A DNA stretch of 64,000 nucleotides from Celeribacter litoreus (GCF_020165855.1 NZ_JAIUFY010000007.1:1-64000), one strand, 5' to 3'. Positions 34,600 to 43,029 are shown, counted from the stretch's first letter. The notes: generated by a model not told the origin, from the sequence alone. Program-made: numbers and translations.

Positions 34600-35061
34600 A
34601 TGCAACTTACCATTAACAATGAAACCTATGACATCGACGCGGATGGCGAGACGCCGCTGCTTTGGGTCATTCGTGACAACCTCGGCATGACCGGAACGAA
34701 ATACGGCTGCGGCGTCGCCCAATGTGGCGCCTGTTCTGTTTTGGTCGATGGCGTTGTGACGCGCTCCTGCGTGACCCCGATCGAAGTCGTCGAAGGCTCT
34801 CAGATCACAACCATCGAAGCCATTGAATCCGATCCCGTCGGCAAACGCGTCGTCGAGAAATGGGTCGAGCATCAGGTGCCGCAGTGCGGTTACTGCCAGT
34901 CCGGTCAGGTGATGGCCGCGACATCGCTCCTCAAAGAGACCGCGAAACCGACCGAAGAAGACATCGAATACGCGATGCTGAACCTGTGCCGCTGCGGGAC
35001 CTACAATTTCATCAGCGCCGCGATCCATGACCTCGCCGGTGGCGAAGGAGACGCGCAATGA
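34600..35061 (+). CDS. iorA: Isoquinoline 1-oxidoreductase-like [2Fe-2S] subunit
   Basis: A 153-residue iron-sulfur protein of the molybdenum hydroxylase type. The plant-ferredoxin cluster is CGVAQCGACSVLVDG with a following Cys in RSCVTP; the second cluster uses CGYCQSGQ and CRCGTY. It passes electrons from the molybdenum subunit encoded next. The start at 34600 follows AGAGGATTCC. Its stop overlaps the iorB start (ATGA). Close in form to IorA, though the actual substrate (N-heterocycle or aldehyde) is not known. Confidence 0.9.
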   Translation: MQLTINNETYDIDADGETPLLWVIRDNLGMTGTKYGCGVAQCGACSVLVDGVVTRSCVTPIEVVEGSQITTIEAIESDPVGKRVVEKWVEHQVPQCGYCQSGQVMAATSLLKETAKPTEEDIEYAMLNLCRCGTYNFISAAIHDLAGGEGDAQ

Positions 35062-37310
35062 CCTTTGACCGTCCCGCTTCCGCACCTCAAGACCTCCCGA
35101 CCGGCGCACCGGTCAACATGTCGCGCCGCCGCTTTCTGATCGGCACCACGACCGCCACCGCAGGCGCGCTCGTCCTCGGTTTCGGCATCCCGACCAAGGC
35201 CCGCGCCCAAGCCGCGAACATGGCGCCTGGCACCCGCGTTCCGGCCTTCCTCGAAATCCGCCCCGACAACACCGTGCGCTTCCTGAGCCCCTTCGTCGAA
35301 GGCGGCCAAGGCATCTACACCGCCATGGCGCAGATCGTTGGCGAAGAGCTTGACGCCGACCCGTCGTCGTTTGTGGTCGAAAGCGCCCCTGCCGGAACTG
35401 ACTACCTCGTCGTTGGCGGCTCCATGCGTATCACCGGTGGCTCCATGTCCGTGCGGACGAGCTATGACACCATGCGCAAACTCGGCGCGCTTGCCCGTGC
35501 GATGCTGCTCGAAGCGGCTGCCGCGCGTCTCGATGTGCCGGTCTCTGAGTTGACGACCGAACCGGGTCACGTGGTCCATGCCGCCTCCGGTCGCACAGTC
35601 ACCTATGGTGAGATTGCTGACGCCGCGCTTGATCTTGAGGTGCCGGATCCGGAGAGCATCACGCTCAAAGACCCCGCCGATTTCCGCTGGATCCGTCAGC
35701 CGGTCGAACGTCTCGACGTTTATGAAAAATCCACAGGCAAGGCCGTCTACTCCATCGACACCAAAGTTGACGGCATGGTCCACGCCGCCGTGCAACACGC
35801 CCCGCGCCTCGGCCTCACCGTCGGCTCCATCGTGAACGAAGCCGAAGTCGCCGCCATGCCCGGCGTGATCTCCATCCACACCCTGCCGGGCGCTGTCGCC
35901 GTCGTCTCAGAACGCTGGTGGACCGCACGTCGTGCTGTGGAATCGCTCAATGTCGAGTGGAACGAACCCGGCGCGGACGCCGATCCGACCGCGCGCTATA
36001 TGCCCGCCGACTTCTCCACCGCCGCCTTTGCCGAACGCCTCGCCAATGAAACCGGCGAAGGCATGGACGCAGAGAACGAAGGCGATGTTGCCGCCGCGTT
36101 TGCAGAGGCCGAAACCACCCTCGAAGCCACCTATCACAGCCAGTATGTGAACCACGGCCAGCTAGAGCCGCCCTCGACCACGGCGCGGTTTAACGAAGAT
36201 GGCTCGCTCGATGTCTGGATGCCGAACCAAGCACCGGAACAGTTTCAGGGCGCGATTGCGCGGATGACCGGCCTCGAAGCGTCGCAGATCAACATCCACT
36301 CCCCGATGCTCGGCGGGTTCTTCGGGCGTCACTTCCTCTATCCGCACGCCAACCCCTATCCGCAGGCGATCCAACTCGCCAAGGAAACGGGCCGTCCGGT
36401 CAAACTGATCTGGAGCCGCGAAGAAGAGTTCCTCCGCGACCCGCTCCGCCCGATGGCAGCCGTGCGGTTCAAAGGCGCGCTCGACAGCACGGGTATGCCC
36501 GTCGCACTCGAAGCCATCTCCGCGACCGAGGGTCCGACCGAAGGCATCTGGGGCCGCAATCCCGAGAGCGTGGACGGCACCGCCGTCGAAGGTCTGTCGG
36601 GCAAATCCTACGGCATCCCGAACCACCGCATCGCGCAGGTCTACGTCGAAAACCCGACCATGCTCGCCTATTGGCGCTCTGTCGGGAACTCGATGAACGA
36701 CTTCCTCTATGAGTCCTTCCTCGACGAACTCGGCGATACGGGCGGCCAAGACCCGTTCGAGATGCGCATGAAACTGCTTGAGGGCAACACCCGCCTTCAG
36801 ACCCTCCTGCAATCCGTTGCGGATCTGTCCGGCGGTTGGAAACGCGGACCGTTTGAGGCAGAGGACGGCACGATGCGCGCACGCGGTATCGCCATGGCCT
36901 CTCCGTTTGGCAGTCACACCGCCGCCATCGCCGAGGTCTCCATCGACCGTGGCGAAGTGAAGGTGCACGACATCTGGCAGGCCATCGACCCCGGCAGCAT
37001 CGTGAACCCAGCGATCATCGAGGCGCAGGTCAATTCCGCCGTCGCTCTGGGCCTGTCCCAAGTGCTTCTGGAAGAATCCGTCTACGAGAACGGCATGCCG
37101 AAAGCGCGCAACTTCGATATGTATCCGATCCTCTCACCGGACCGGATGCCGCGCGTTCACGTCAAAATCGTTGAGAGCGGTGCCCCCATGGGTGGCATCG
37201 GCGAACCGGGCCTGCCCGCAGTTCCGCCGGCCGTCGCCAACGCCGTTTCGACCCTGACCGGCCAACGCATCAGGTCCATGCCGCTTTCGAAGTATACCTT
37301 CGAAAGCTGA
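35058..37310 (+). CDS. iorB: Isoquinoline 1-oxidoreductase-like molybdopterin subunit, Tat-exported
   Basis: A 750-residue molybdopterin-binding subunit of the xanthine oxidase family, IorB type. A twin-arginine signal starts near residue 22 (MSRRRFLIGTTTATAGALVLG), so the enzyme is moved folded to the periplasm with IorA. Conserved parts include GGFFGRH near 419 and GGIGEPGLPAVPPAVANA near the C-terminus, which holds the catalytic Glu. Such enzymes hydroxylate N-heterocycles or oxidise aldehydes. XdhC-type maturation genes lie on both sides in the window. Confidence 0.9.
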   Translation: MTFDRPASAPQDLPTGAPVNMSRRRFLIGTTTATAGALVLGFGIPTKARAQAANMAPGTRVPAFLEIRPDNTVRFLSPFVEGGQGIYTAMAQIVGEELDADPSSFVVESAPAGTDYLVVGGSMRITGGSMSVRTSYDTMRKLGALARAMLLEAAAARLDVPVSELTTEPGHVVHAASGRTVTYGEIADAALDLEVPDPESITLKDPADFRWIRQPVERLDVYEKSTGKAVYSIDTKVDGMVHAAVQHAPRLGLTVGSIVNEAEVAAMPGVISIHTLPGAVAVVSERWWTARRAVESLNVEWNEPGADADPTARYMPADFSTAAFAERLANETGEGMDAENEGDVAAAFAEAETTLEATYHSQYVNHGQLEPPSTTARFNEDGSLDVWMPNQAPEQFQGAIARMTGLEASQINIHSPMLGGFFGRHFLYPHANPYPQAIQLAKETGRPVKLIWSREEEFLRDPLRPMAAVRFKGALDSTGMPVALEAISATEGPTEGIWGRNPESVDGTAVEGLSGKSYGIPNHRIAQVYVENPTMLAYWRSVGNSMNDFLYESFLDELGDTGGQDPFEMRMKLLEGNTRLQTLLQSVADLSGGWKRGPFEAEDGTMRARGIAMASPFGSHTAAIAEVSIDRGEVKVHDIWQAIDPGSIVNPAIIEAQVNSAVALGLSQVLLEESVYENGMPKARNFDMYPILSPDRMPRVHVKIVESGAPMGGIGEPGLPAVPPAVANAVSTLTGQRIRSMPLSKYTFES

Positions 37311-37327
37311 GCTGACCTGATCCTGCT

Positions 37328-37358
37328 CCGGGCGCTCCTCCCCCACTCCGGCGCCCGG
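37328..37358. terminator. Hairpin between convergent iorB and scpB-like genes
   Basis: CCGGGCGC and GCGCCCGG form a perfect 8-bp stem 18 bp after the iorB stop. The 15-nt loop TCCTCCCCCACTCCG is pyrimidine-rich and resembles an anti-SD loop. No T-run follows, so termination would depend on the stem or on Rho. Confidence 0.55.
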
Positions 37359-37363
37359 GGCAC

Positions 37364-37939
37364 TTATCTTGAGACCCCCGCATCCTGCATCTGCTCACGA
37401 TCCGGCAGGTCTTCGAGCGTTTCCAAGCTGAACGCGACCAGAAACGTCTCTGTCGTCACGAAGGTATATGGCGCACCCCGTCGCGGGCTGCGGGGGCCTG
37501 TGCCGATGAGGTGACGGTCATGCAGGCGGCCAATCAGGTCGCGGCTAATCTCTTTTCCGAAAATATCCTTCAACCCCTCCCGCGTGATCGGCTGGTGATA
37601 GGCGACGGCGGCGAGAACCGCGATGTCGAATTCGCTCAGGTCCTGTAGCTGATCCCCAACATCCGCCGCCGCTTTGATCACCGGCGCGTATTGGGTGCGC
37701 GTGCGGAAAATCCAGCCGTCCGCGACCTTCGCAATTTCGAACGCGCGTCCCTCCAGATCGGCGGCGAGGTCTTCGATCAACAGATCCACTGACGCCCCCT
37801 GCCCCACCACGCGCGTGAGGTCTTCGCGCGGGACAGGCCTGGCGCTCGCAAAGAGCACGGCTTCGATCCGCCGCATCCATTCGCGCCAGCGCAAATCCGG
37901 CGGCAGGTCGTTCAGCTCTCGATCAAGGTCCTGCGCCAT
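37364..37939 (-). CDS. ScpB-like segregation and condensation protein
   Basis: A 191-residue protein with two winged-helix modules as in ScpB: RIEAVLFASARPVPREDLTRVVG (near 24-46) and LAAVAYHQPITREGLKDIFGKEISRDLIGRLHDRHLI (near 108-145). ScpB normally bridges ScpA and SMC in chromosome condensation. No ScpA or SMC gene is next to it; instead it follows a DUF1403 gene by 3 bp and lies beside a recombinase and plasmid genes. A plasmid-specific segregation role is likely, but the partner is unknown. Confidence 0.82.
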   Translation of the reverse strand: MAQDLDRELNDLPPDLRWREWMRRIEAVLFASARPVPREDLTRVVGQGASVDLLIEDLAADLEGRAFEIAKVADGWIFRTRTQYAPVIKAAADVGDQLQDLSEFDIAVLAAVAYHQPITREGLKDIFGKEISRDLIGRLHDRHLIGTGPRSPRRGAPYTFVTTETFLVAFSLETLEDLPDREQMQDAGVSR

Positions 37940-37942
37940 CGC

Positions 37943-38827
37943 TCACACCCCATAGAGCCGAAAGGTGTCGCGTCCGGTGAGTTCGCGCACCGCGCCCAAC
38001 TCCACGAGCCGATCACACAACCGCCGCGCCGCGCGATCCGGCAACGGCAGCGCAGTCGGGGCCACGGCATCCTGCGTCAGAAACATCTCGACCGCCTCCC
38101 CTGCCCCTTTCGCGCGGAGCTTTGGCGCGACGGCAGAGAGATGCGCGGCTTTTCGGGAGAGATCAGAGGCAAGGGTCAGAACCTCCGGCACGGCGGCAAT
38201 CACCGCGCGATGACAGGCCTCAACCAACGCCTCGCCCGTCGCATTGAAATCCGCGCGTTTCAGGCCGAGCGCGAGCAACGGCAGGACATGCGTCGCCCCC
38301 ACCGCTTGAGCCAAGGCCGCCTCCGCCATGATCAACGCCGCGACCCGCGCGCGGGGGCGCTCTGTCAGAACCGTCTCCAACACCGCCGCCGCGCGTCGGA
38401 GCGGCGCACCCTCTCCGGCATCGAGCCACACCGCGACATCCATCGCCTCAACGTCAGGCAACGCACGGTGCAGGCCCCGCGGGGACACGGGCCGTTCCAC
38501 CGCCCGCCGCCAAGAGAGATACATCTCCCCCGCGGGTCCGGGCAGATCGCCGTCACGCAGCAAATGGCAGGTGTCCCGCAACTCCGCCGCCCGTTCAAAC
38601 CGCCCCGAAAGCCCCGCGCAGGCCTCTGCTGCGCGCAAAGCCAACCGATCCCGCAACAAGGCATGGGGCACCTCGGGCCGTGCCGCCACAAGATGCAGAT
38701 GGCTTAGGGCATAGCCCGACAAAAAAGCCACATCTTCAAAGGTTTCCGCACGCCGCGCGGTGACCCAGCGCGGCAAAGGCGCTATGGTGGTCAGGTCTGA
38801 TGCGATGTCTGGCGGAGTCATTTTCAT
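37943..38827 (-). CDS. DUF1403 family protein
   Basis: A 294-residue, Ala- and Arg-rich helical protein. The N-terminus (PLPRWVTARRAETFEDVAFLSGYALSHLHLV, residues 18-48) and CAGLSGRFERAAELRD match what I know of DUF1403, a family of unknown function common on rhizobial and roseobacter plasmids beside a ScpB homologue and an integrase. It has no recognisable catalytic motif. It is divergent from the recombinase gene over 126 bp and co-transcribed with scpB-like. A DNA segregation accessory role is inferred from this context only. Confidence 0.78.
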   Translation of the reverse strand: MKMTPPDIASDLTTIAPLPRWVTARRAETFEDVAFLSGYALSHLHLVAARPEVPHALLRDRLALRAAEACAGLSGRFERAAELRDTCHLLRDGDLPGPAGEMYLSWRRAVERPVSPRGLHRALPDVEAMDVAVWLDAGEGAPLRRAAAVLETVLTERPRARVAALIMAEAALAQAVGATHVLPLLALGLKRADFNATGEALVEACHRAVIAAVPEVLTLASDLSRKAAHLSAVAPKLRAKGAGEAVEMFLTQDAVAPTALPLPDRAARRLCDRLVELGAVRELTGRDTFRLYGV

Positions 38828-38904
38828 GACCGGAGCCTAAATCACCACGGCGCTTTCTTCCAGAAAATACACCCAAAACCGCCGCACTTTTTACGATCCT
38901 GTCA

Positions 38905-38931
38905 TGTCCAATACATTTGCATTATCGGACA
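38905..38931. promoter_or_regulatory. Inverted repeat between DUF1403 and recombinase genes (candidate recombination site)
   Basis: Arms TGTCCAATA and TATCGGACA (8 of 9 positions paired) flank a 9-bp spacer, giving a 27-bp site with the layout of a tyrosine recombinase core (two inverted binding arms around a short crossover region). It lies 22 bp before the recombinase start, in the shared divergent promoter region. It could instead be an operator for one of the two genes. Confidence 0.55.
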
Positions 38932-38953
38932 CAATGGTTATAGGCTCCGAAAT

Positions 38954-40000
38954 ATGGCCAAAACACCGGAAAACCCACCGCACGAAGACGTAGAAATCAC
39001 CCTGCCCGACCATGTGGCGGGATCGGGATCGCTTGAGCAGCTTGTGGAAACTGCGCGCTCCTATGCGGAGGCGACGGTCGCGGAGAACACCGCAAAGGCG
39101 TACGCCGCAGACTGGGCGCATTTCTCGCGCTGGTGCCGGATGAAGGGCGCGGACCCCCTGCCCCCGTCGCCGGAACTCATCGGCCTCTACCTCACCGACC
39201 TCGCGCATCCGTCGGACAAGACCCCGCCTCTGACCGTGGCGAGTATCGAGCGCCGCCTCTCCGGCCTCTCCTGGAACTACGCGCAGCGCGGCCTTTCCCT
39301 GAACCGCAAGGAACGCCACATCGCCCGTATCCTCGCGGGCATCAAACGCAAACACGCGCGCCCACCGATGCAGAAGGAAGCGATCTTTCCCGAGGACATT
39401 CAGGCCATGGTCGCCACCCTGCCCTATGACCTGCGCGGGCTGCGGGATCGGGCGATCCTGCTCTTGGGTTATGCGGGCGGGTTACGACGCACGGAGATCG
39501 TCTGCCTCGACGTGCACAAGGACGACACAGGGGACAGCGGCGGTTGGGTCACGATCTATGAGGAAGGCGCGCTGCTCACGCTCAATTCCAAGACCGGCTG
39601 GCGCGAGGTCGAAATCGGGCGCGGGTCGAGTGACGCGACCTGTCCTGTGCATGCGTTGGAGCAATGGCTGCACTTCGCGAAGATCGGGTTCGGGCCGGTG
39701 TTTGTCCGCACCTCGCGCGATGGCAAGCGTGCTTTGGACGATCGGCTCAGCGACAAACACGTCGCGCGGTTGATCAAGCAGACGGTTCTGAAAGCGGGTC
39801 TGCGTTCGGAGCTACCTGAGAAAGAGCGGCTCGCCCTGTTCTCCGGTCACAGCCTCCGCGCGGGGTTGGCGAGTTCGGCGGACGTGGATGAGCGCTATAT
39901 CCAAAAGCATCTCGGCCATGCCTCTGTGGAGATGACGCGCCGGTATCAGCGGCGGCGGGATCGGTTCCGGATCAACCTCACGAAAGCCGCCGGTCTCTGA
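38954..40000 (+). CDS. Tyrosine recombinase / integrase family protein
   Basis: A 348-residue recombinase. The N-terminal SAM-like domain (ENTAKAYAADWAHFSRWC near 46-63) is followed by a catalytic domain with Arg in GLRRTEI (near 179), Lys in NSKTGW, HSLRAG (His and Arg near 298), LGHAS (His near 321) and the nucleophile Tyr in TRRYQR (near 333), so it is intact. It may resolve plasmid multimers or act on the palindromic site just upstream. No ribosome site is obvious before the ATG. Confidence 0.9.
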   Translation: MAKTPENPPHEDVEITLPDHVAGSGSLEQLVETARSYAEATVAENTAKAYAADWAHFSRWCRMKGADPLPPSPELIGLYLTDLAHPSDKTPPLTVASIERRLSGLSWNYAQRGLSLNRKERHIARILAGIKRKHARPPMQKEAIFPEDIQAMVATLPYDLRGLRDRAILLLGYAGGLRRTEIVCLDVHKDDTGDSGGWVTIYEEGALLTLNSKTGWREVEIGRGSSDATCPVHALEQWLHFAKIGFGPVFVRTSRDGKRALDDRLSDKHVARLIKQTVLKAGLRSELPEKERLALFSGHSLRAGLASSADVDERYIQKHLGHASVEMTRRYQRRRDRFRINLTKAAGL

Positions 40001-40019
40001 CACGCGACGGCAAAAGAAA

Positions 40020-40044
40020 AAGGCGGCCAGTTGGGCCGCCTTTT
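40020..40044. terminator. Bidirectional intrinsic terminator between recombinase and parB
   Basis: AAGGCGGCC and GGCCGCCTT pair perfectly with a 5-nt loop. TTTTGTGTG follows on the plus strand and TTTTTCTTTT on the minus strand, so it can end both the recombinase and the convergent parAB transcripts. Confidence 0.9.
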
Positions 40045-40066
40045 GTGTGTCGTCTGATCGGGTGGA

Positions 40067-41158
40067 TTAGCTGTCCAACTCCGCAAAGAACGCGGCGAGC
40101 GCGGCCTCGAGTTTCTGCTTTTCCATCTGGCCGAAGTCCATGTCGGAGCGAAGTTCAAGGCGCCCATCCTGCACCGCGCAGCGCACTGTCCCCGCGGGGA
40201 CAGTCATGCGGAACGTGGTTTTAAGCGTGTTGGCTTTGCCGGTCTGAGCTTTCTTTTCCGGTGCGCGCACATCCGTGAGCAAGCTGCGCAGCACCTCAAT
40301 CTCTCCCTCTGGCGTTGTCGGCATCACCGCCGCAAGGCGCGATTTCGCACGCGTCACGGCCGCCACATCGTCGGAGAACTTTTTCTCAAGATCGAGACCA
40401 AGGGCCCGCGGGATCGCCTCCGGAAATTTGAGCGCGCTGCCGATGTGATCGAGCAGCGTCGCAAAGTGGCGAATGTAGCTGCGCTTTTGACGGTTCGCAG
40501 ACGCGTAGAGAATGGCGACGGCTTCCTCGACGTTCGCGCATTCGGTTTCCGGATCGGCGGCATAGGCACGGGCGAGCGCGGCCATTTCCGCGAACGAGAT
40601 GTCACGACGCACGAGGTTCTCATCGACCATCCGACGATAGAGACCATCGAGGGCCTCACCGCTCGACATCAGACCGGCGGGAATTTTTGCAAAGCGTTCG
40701 TCGCCGGTTTCCGCGAAAAGTTCGCGGTAGGCGGTGAGACGGCGGAAGCCCTGCACAAGCTCGTATCCCTCGCCAACCTGTTCCACGCGGATCGGGTTCG
40801 ACAGGCCAAGCTCACGGATCGAAATCTTCAACTCGTCCAACTCGGGGTCGCGCGTGATGCTCCGGTCGCGGGTGAGTTTGGTCGTGGACACGGCGTCAAT
40901 CGCCACGAGGTCCACGATCAACCCCTGCTTTTTCATCCGCACGAAATCATGGGCGAGGCGGTCGTTCTCTTCGCGGATCGCGGCCTCGGCGGCTTGGCGT
41001 TCGCGCAGGGCGGAGGCGTTTTCCTGAATGGCGCTGGCCATAGGACCACGGCGGGCCTCACGGGTGTCCGGCTCATCTGTCCCCGCGGGGACAGGGGTGT
41101 CTACCTCGACCGGATCGGTCGGGAAGTCGATGTCAAAGACGCGGCGTTTCTTGCTCAT
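40067..41158 (-). CDS. parB: ParB/RepB-family plasmid partition protein
   Basis: A 363-residue protein. The ParB N-terminal domain includes DELKISIRELGLSNPIRVEQVGEGYELVQGFRRLTAYREL (given in part: VQGFRR is the CTP-binding-type box near 155), followed by a helical KorB-like DNA-binding region with the helix-turn-helix near residues 185-240. It should bind the palindromic sites in and around its own operon and load onto plasmid DNA. It overlaps parA by 4 bp. Two copies of the candidate binding palindrome lie within this coding sequence. Confidence 0.87.
   Translation of the reverse strand: MSKKRRVFDIDFPTDPVEVDTPVPAGTDEPDTREARRGPMASAIQENASALRERQAAEAAIREENDRLAHDFVRMKKQGLIVDLVAIDAVSTTKLTRDRSITRDPELDELKISIRELGLSNPIRVEQVGEGYELVQGFRRLTAYRELFAETGDERFAKIPAGLMSSGEALDGLYRRMVDENLVRRDISFAEMAALARAYAADPETECANVEEAVAILYASANRQKRSYIRHFATLLDHIGSALKFPEAIPRALGLDLEKKFSDDVAAVTRAKSRLAAVMPTTPEGEIEVLRSLLTDVRAPEKKAQTGKANTLKTTFRMTVPAGTVRCAVQDGRLELRSDMDFGQMEKQKLEAALAAFFAELDS
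40188..40201. promoter_or_regulatory. parS-like palindrome, copy 1 (inside parB)
   Basis: A perfect GTCCCCGCGGGGAC palindrome; here the symmetry extends 3 bases on each side (ACT and AGT), to 20 bp. It lies near the 3' end of parB. The identical core occurs three more times within 2.3 kb and nowhere else that I noticed in the window. Confidence 0.7.
41079..41092. promoter_or_regulatory. parS-like palindrome, copy 2 (start of parB)
   Basis: Same 14-bp GTCCCCGCGGGGAC core with CT/AG extending the symmetry to 18 bp. It lies about 70 bp inside the 5' end of parB. Confidence 0.7.
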
Positions 41159-42459
41159 GCCTCATCCTCCAGATTGCCCCAGGCCTCGAGAAGATGCCCG
41201 CGGAATTCTTCATACGCGTTGTCGAAAGAGGACCGTGCGCGGCGCCATGTCTCTCGTGTCATGTCGCGGTAGTCGGTCTCATAGATCGACGACAGGAAGC
41301 GACCGGACTGCTCCACTGCACGGGTCATCTCAATCGGGTTCTGCGTGAGCCTATCCCCGAAAACCTTTTCAAAGGCAGAACGCATCGCACGGTGCAATTC
41401 ATTGCCCGCCTCGAACCGCGTCAGGAGGAAACGGATGTCGTGGAACGCCTTCGGCAGGTTGCTTGTCCCCGCGGGGACAACGCCGTTGAAGGCCGAGAGA
41501 TCTTCGAGCGCTTCGGCGAGCTGACCGATGAAAGAGGTGGTGGAGTCATATTCCCAGTAGCCGGGGCCGGAGGGGATATAGAGCACGTCGGCGGCAAAGA
41601 CCGCGTTCATGGACTGATAGCCGATGGCGGGCGGACAATCGAAGATGATCATGTCGTAGGCGTCGGCGGGCAGGGTGTCGAGATAGCGGCTCACGGCGGC
41701 GAAGAACGACCACTCCGGATTGAGGTGGCGATATTGCGCGGAGGCGAACTCAACAAACGCCGCGTTAGCACAGGACGGGATGATGTCGATGGTCGGCCAG
41801 TTGGTCGGCTTGATAAAGTCCGCGACGCGCAGATCAGAAAGACCCATGTCCGTGATCGAGGAGGGCAGGCGGCGTTGGGGCAGGGCGGAGCCGCTCTCTG
41901 CTCCACGGGTCGCGGCGTTCATGCGCTCCGTCTCATTGATCAGGTCGCGCGCCATGATGCCCCAGACGGTGAACTCTTCCTGCACGTCGGAGAGACCCAT
42001 AGAGTGGGACAGCGTCGCCTGCGGATCGAAGTCCACGCAGAGCACGCGGTAGCCATCGAGCGCGGCGGCGTGCGCGAAGTGGAGCGCAACGGTGGATTTG
42101 CCTGCGCCGCCTTTGAAGTTCGCAATCGCCGCGCGGATCGCCCGCTTGCCCGCTGGACGGGTCGGCATGAGGGACTTGCGGCTCACCTTCAGACGGCGGC
42201 GAAGTTCGTTGATCTCTTCGAGCGTATACCAGCGCTGACGCCCGTCCTCTTCGACAAAGCCCTGCGGCAGGGACGGGTCGGCGGCGAGACGGCCGCGCAT
42301 GGTGGATTGGTTGACCTTGAAGATGAGCTCGGCCACCTCCCAGCTCGAAAATCTGCGGAGCGTCTTCTCACGCTCGGGGGAATAGGTCTGCTGCCGGATA
42401 AATCCCTGCATCTTGAGCGACTGGGCCTGTAGTCGCGACAAGTCCTCATGAGTGAACAT
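41155..42459 (-). CDS. parA: ParA-family partition ATPase
   Basis: A 434-residue ATPase of the long ParA type. An N-terminal MerR-like helix-turn-helix (FSSWEVAELIFKVNQSTMRGR near 38-58) precedes the deviant Walker A motif NFKGGAGKSTVALHFA (near 113-128) and VDFDPQATLSH, with IFDCPPAIGYQS as Walker B region. The N-terminal DNA-binding domain lets such ParA proteins repress their own operon. AGGAGG before the ATG lies directly against a copy of the palindrome, so operator and ribosome site adjoin. First gene of parAB. Confidence 0.92.
   Translation of the reverse strand: MFTHEDLSRLQAQSLKMQGFIRQQTYSPEREKTLRRFSSWEVAELIFKVNQSTMRGRLAADPSLPQGFVEEDGRQRWYTLEEINELRRRLKVSRKSLMPTRPAGKRAIRAAIANFKGGAGKSTVALHFAHAAALDGYRVLCVDFDPQATLSHSMGLSDVQEEFTVWGIMARDLINETERMNAATRGAESGSALPQRRLPSSITDMGLSDLRVADFIKPTNWPTIDIIPSCANAAFVEFASAQYRHLNPEWSFFAAVSRYLDTLPADAYDMIIFDCPPAIGYQSMNAVFAADVLYIPSGPGYWEYDSTTSFIGQLAEALEDLSAFNGVVPAGTSNLPKAFHDIRFLLTRFEAGNELHRAMRSAFEKVFGDRLTQNPIEMTRAVEQSGRFLSSIYETDYRDMTRETWRRARSSFDNAYEEFRGHLLEAWGNLEDEA
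41465..41478. promoter_or_regulatory. parS-like palindrome, copy 3 (inside parA)
   Basis: Same GTCCCCGCGGGGAC core, with TT/AA extending the symmetry to 18 bp. It lies inside the 3' third of parA. Confidence 0.7.
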
Positions 42460-42469
42460 TGTGCCTCCT

Positions 42470-42483
42470 GTCCCCGCGGGGAC
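42470..42483. promoter_or_regulatory. parS-like palindrome, copy 4 (parA leader)
   Basis: The 14-bp core directly abuts the parA ribosome site: on the minus strand it is followed at once by AGGAGGCACA and then the ATG. Protein bound here would block parA translation start or its promoter, so this copy probably doubles as an operator. Confidence 0.75.
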
Positions 42484-43029
42484 GCTTTCTATTATCTATT
42501 TCGGATTTACGCGGAAAACGGAAAAATTGCAAAACCTAAAAACGTAAATTAGAGTAAAACCGTGAAAAGCGCTGAAATGCCGAAAGCCCCATGTTTTCTG
42601 CGCCTTTTCCGGAGGTGCCCTGATTCGGACCGGCGGCCGTGCGCCCGAGAGTCCGGGACGAAATTTCTCGGGCGTGACCCTCTAAATAGGGGGACACATT
42701 TAGGGCCTCTACTATCTATTGGGGGACATTTTACCCCTGATTAGGGGACAGCCTGTGTGACCCCCAATACCATTAATACCTTTCTTTTTCTTTTTTTGAG
42801 GAATTTGGTTGGGAAGATGAAAGCAGGAGTCGCTTGACAGAATCGAAGAACTCAACGCAAATTGTTCCAAGATCACAAAAAACGCTGAGACCGCGTCTGT
42901 TCCGAGGTGTTAACCTTTGACGCGTAGATCTCGGGACACCTTCTTCGGAAGGATTGAGGCAAAGACGGGTCCTGACATCGAGACGGGCCCGACGGATAAA
43001 AGCAGAGACCTCTGCGAGGGGCGAGACAG
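42484..43029. other. Candidate plasmid replication origin region
   Basis: No gene is supported in these 546 bases between divergent parA and replicase genes. They hold an AT-rich parA-proximal part, a 9-bp inverted repeat (CGCCCGAGA at 42642, TCTCGGGCG at 42666), three GGGGACA repeats (42690, 42722, 42744) with one inverted CCCCCAATA at 42760, a near-repeat CTATTATCTATT/CTACTATCTATT, and an AT-rich T-tract near 42780-42797. This is the layout of an iteron-type origin. GGGGACA is also half of the parS-like palindrome. Confidence 0.6.

Noticed and set aside
34389-34619. 76-codon minus-strand frame ahead of iorA
   Set aside because: It overlaps the iorA start and promoter region, is Cys/Met-rich without a domain, and has no ribosome site.
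38474-38487. GGCCCCGCGGGGAC, one base off the parS-like palindrome, inside the DUF1403 gene
   Set aside because: It breaks the symmetry, lies in a very GC-rich coding stretch, and does not share the TGTCC arm, so I did not count it as a fifth site.
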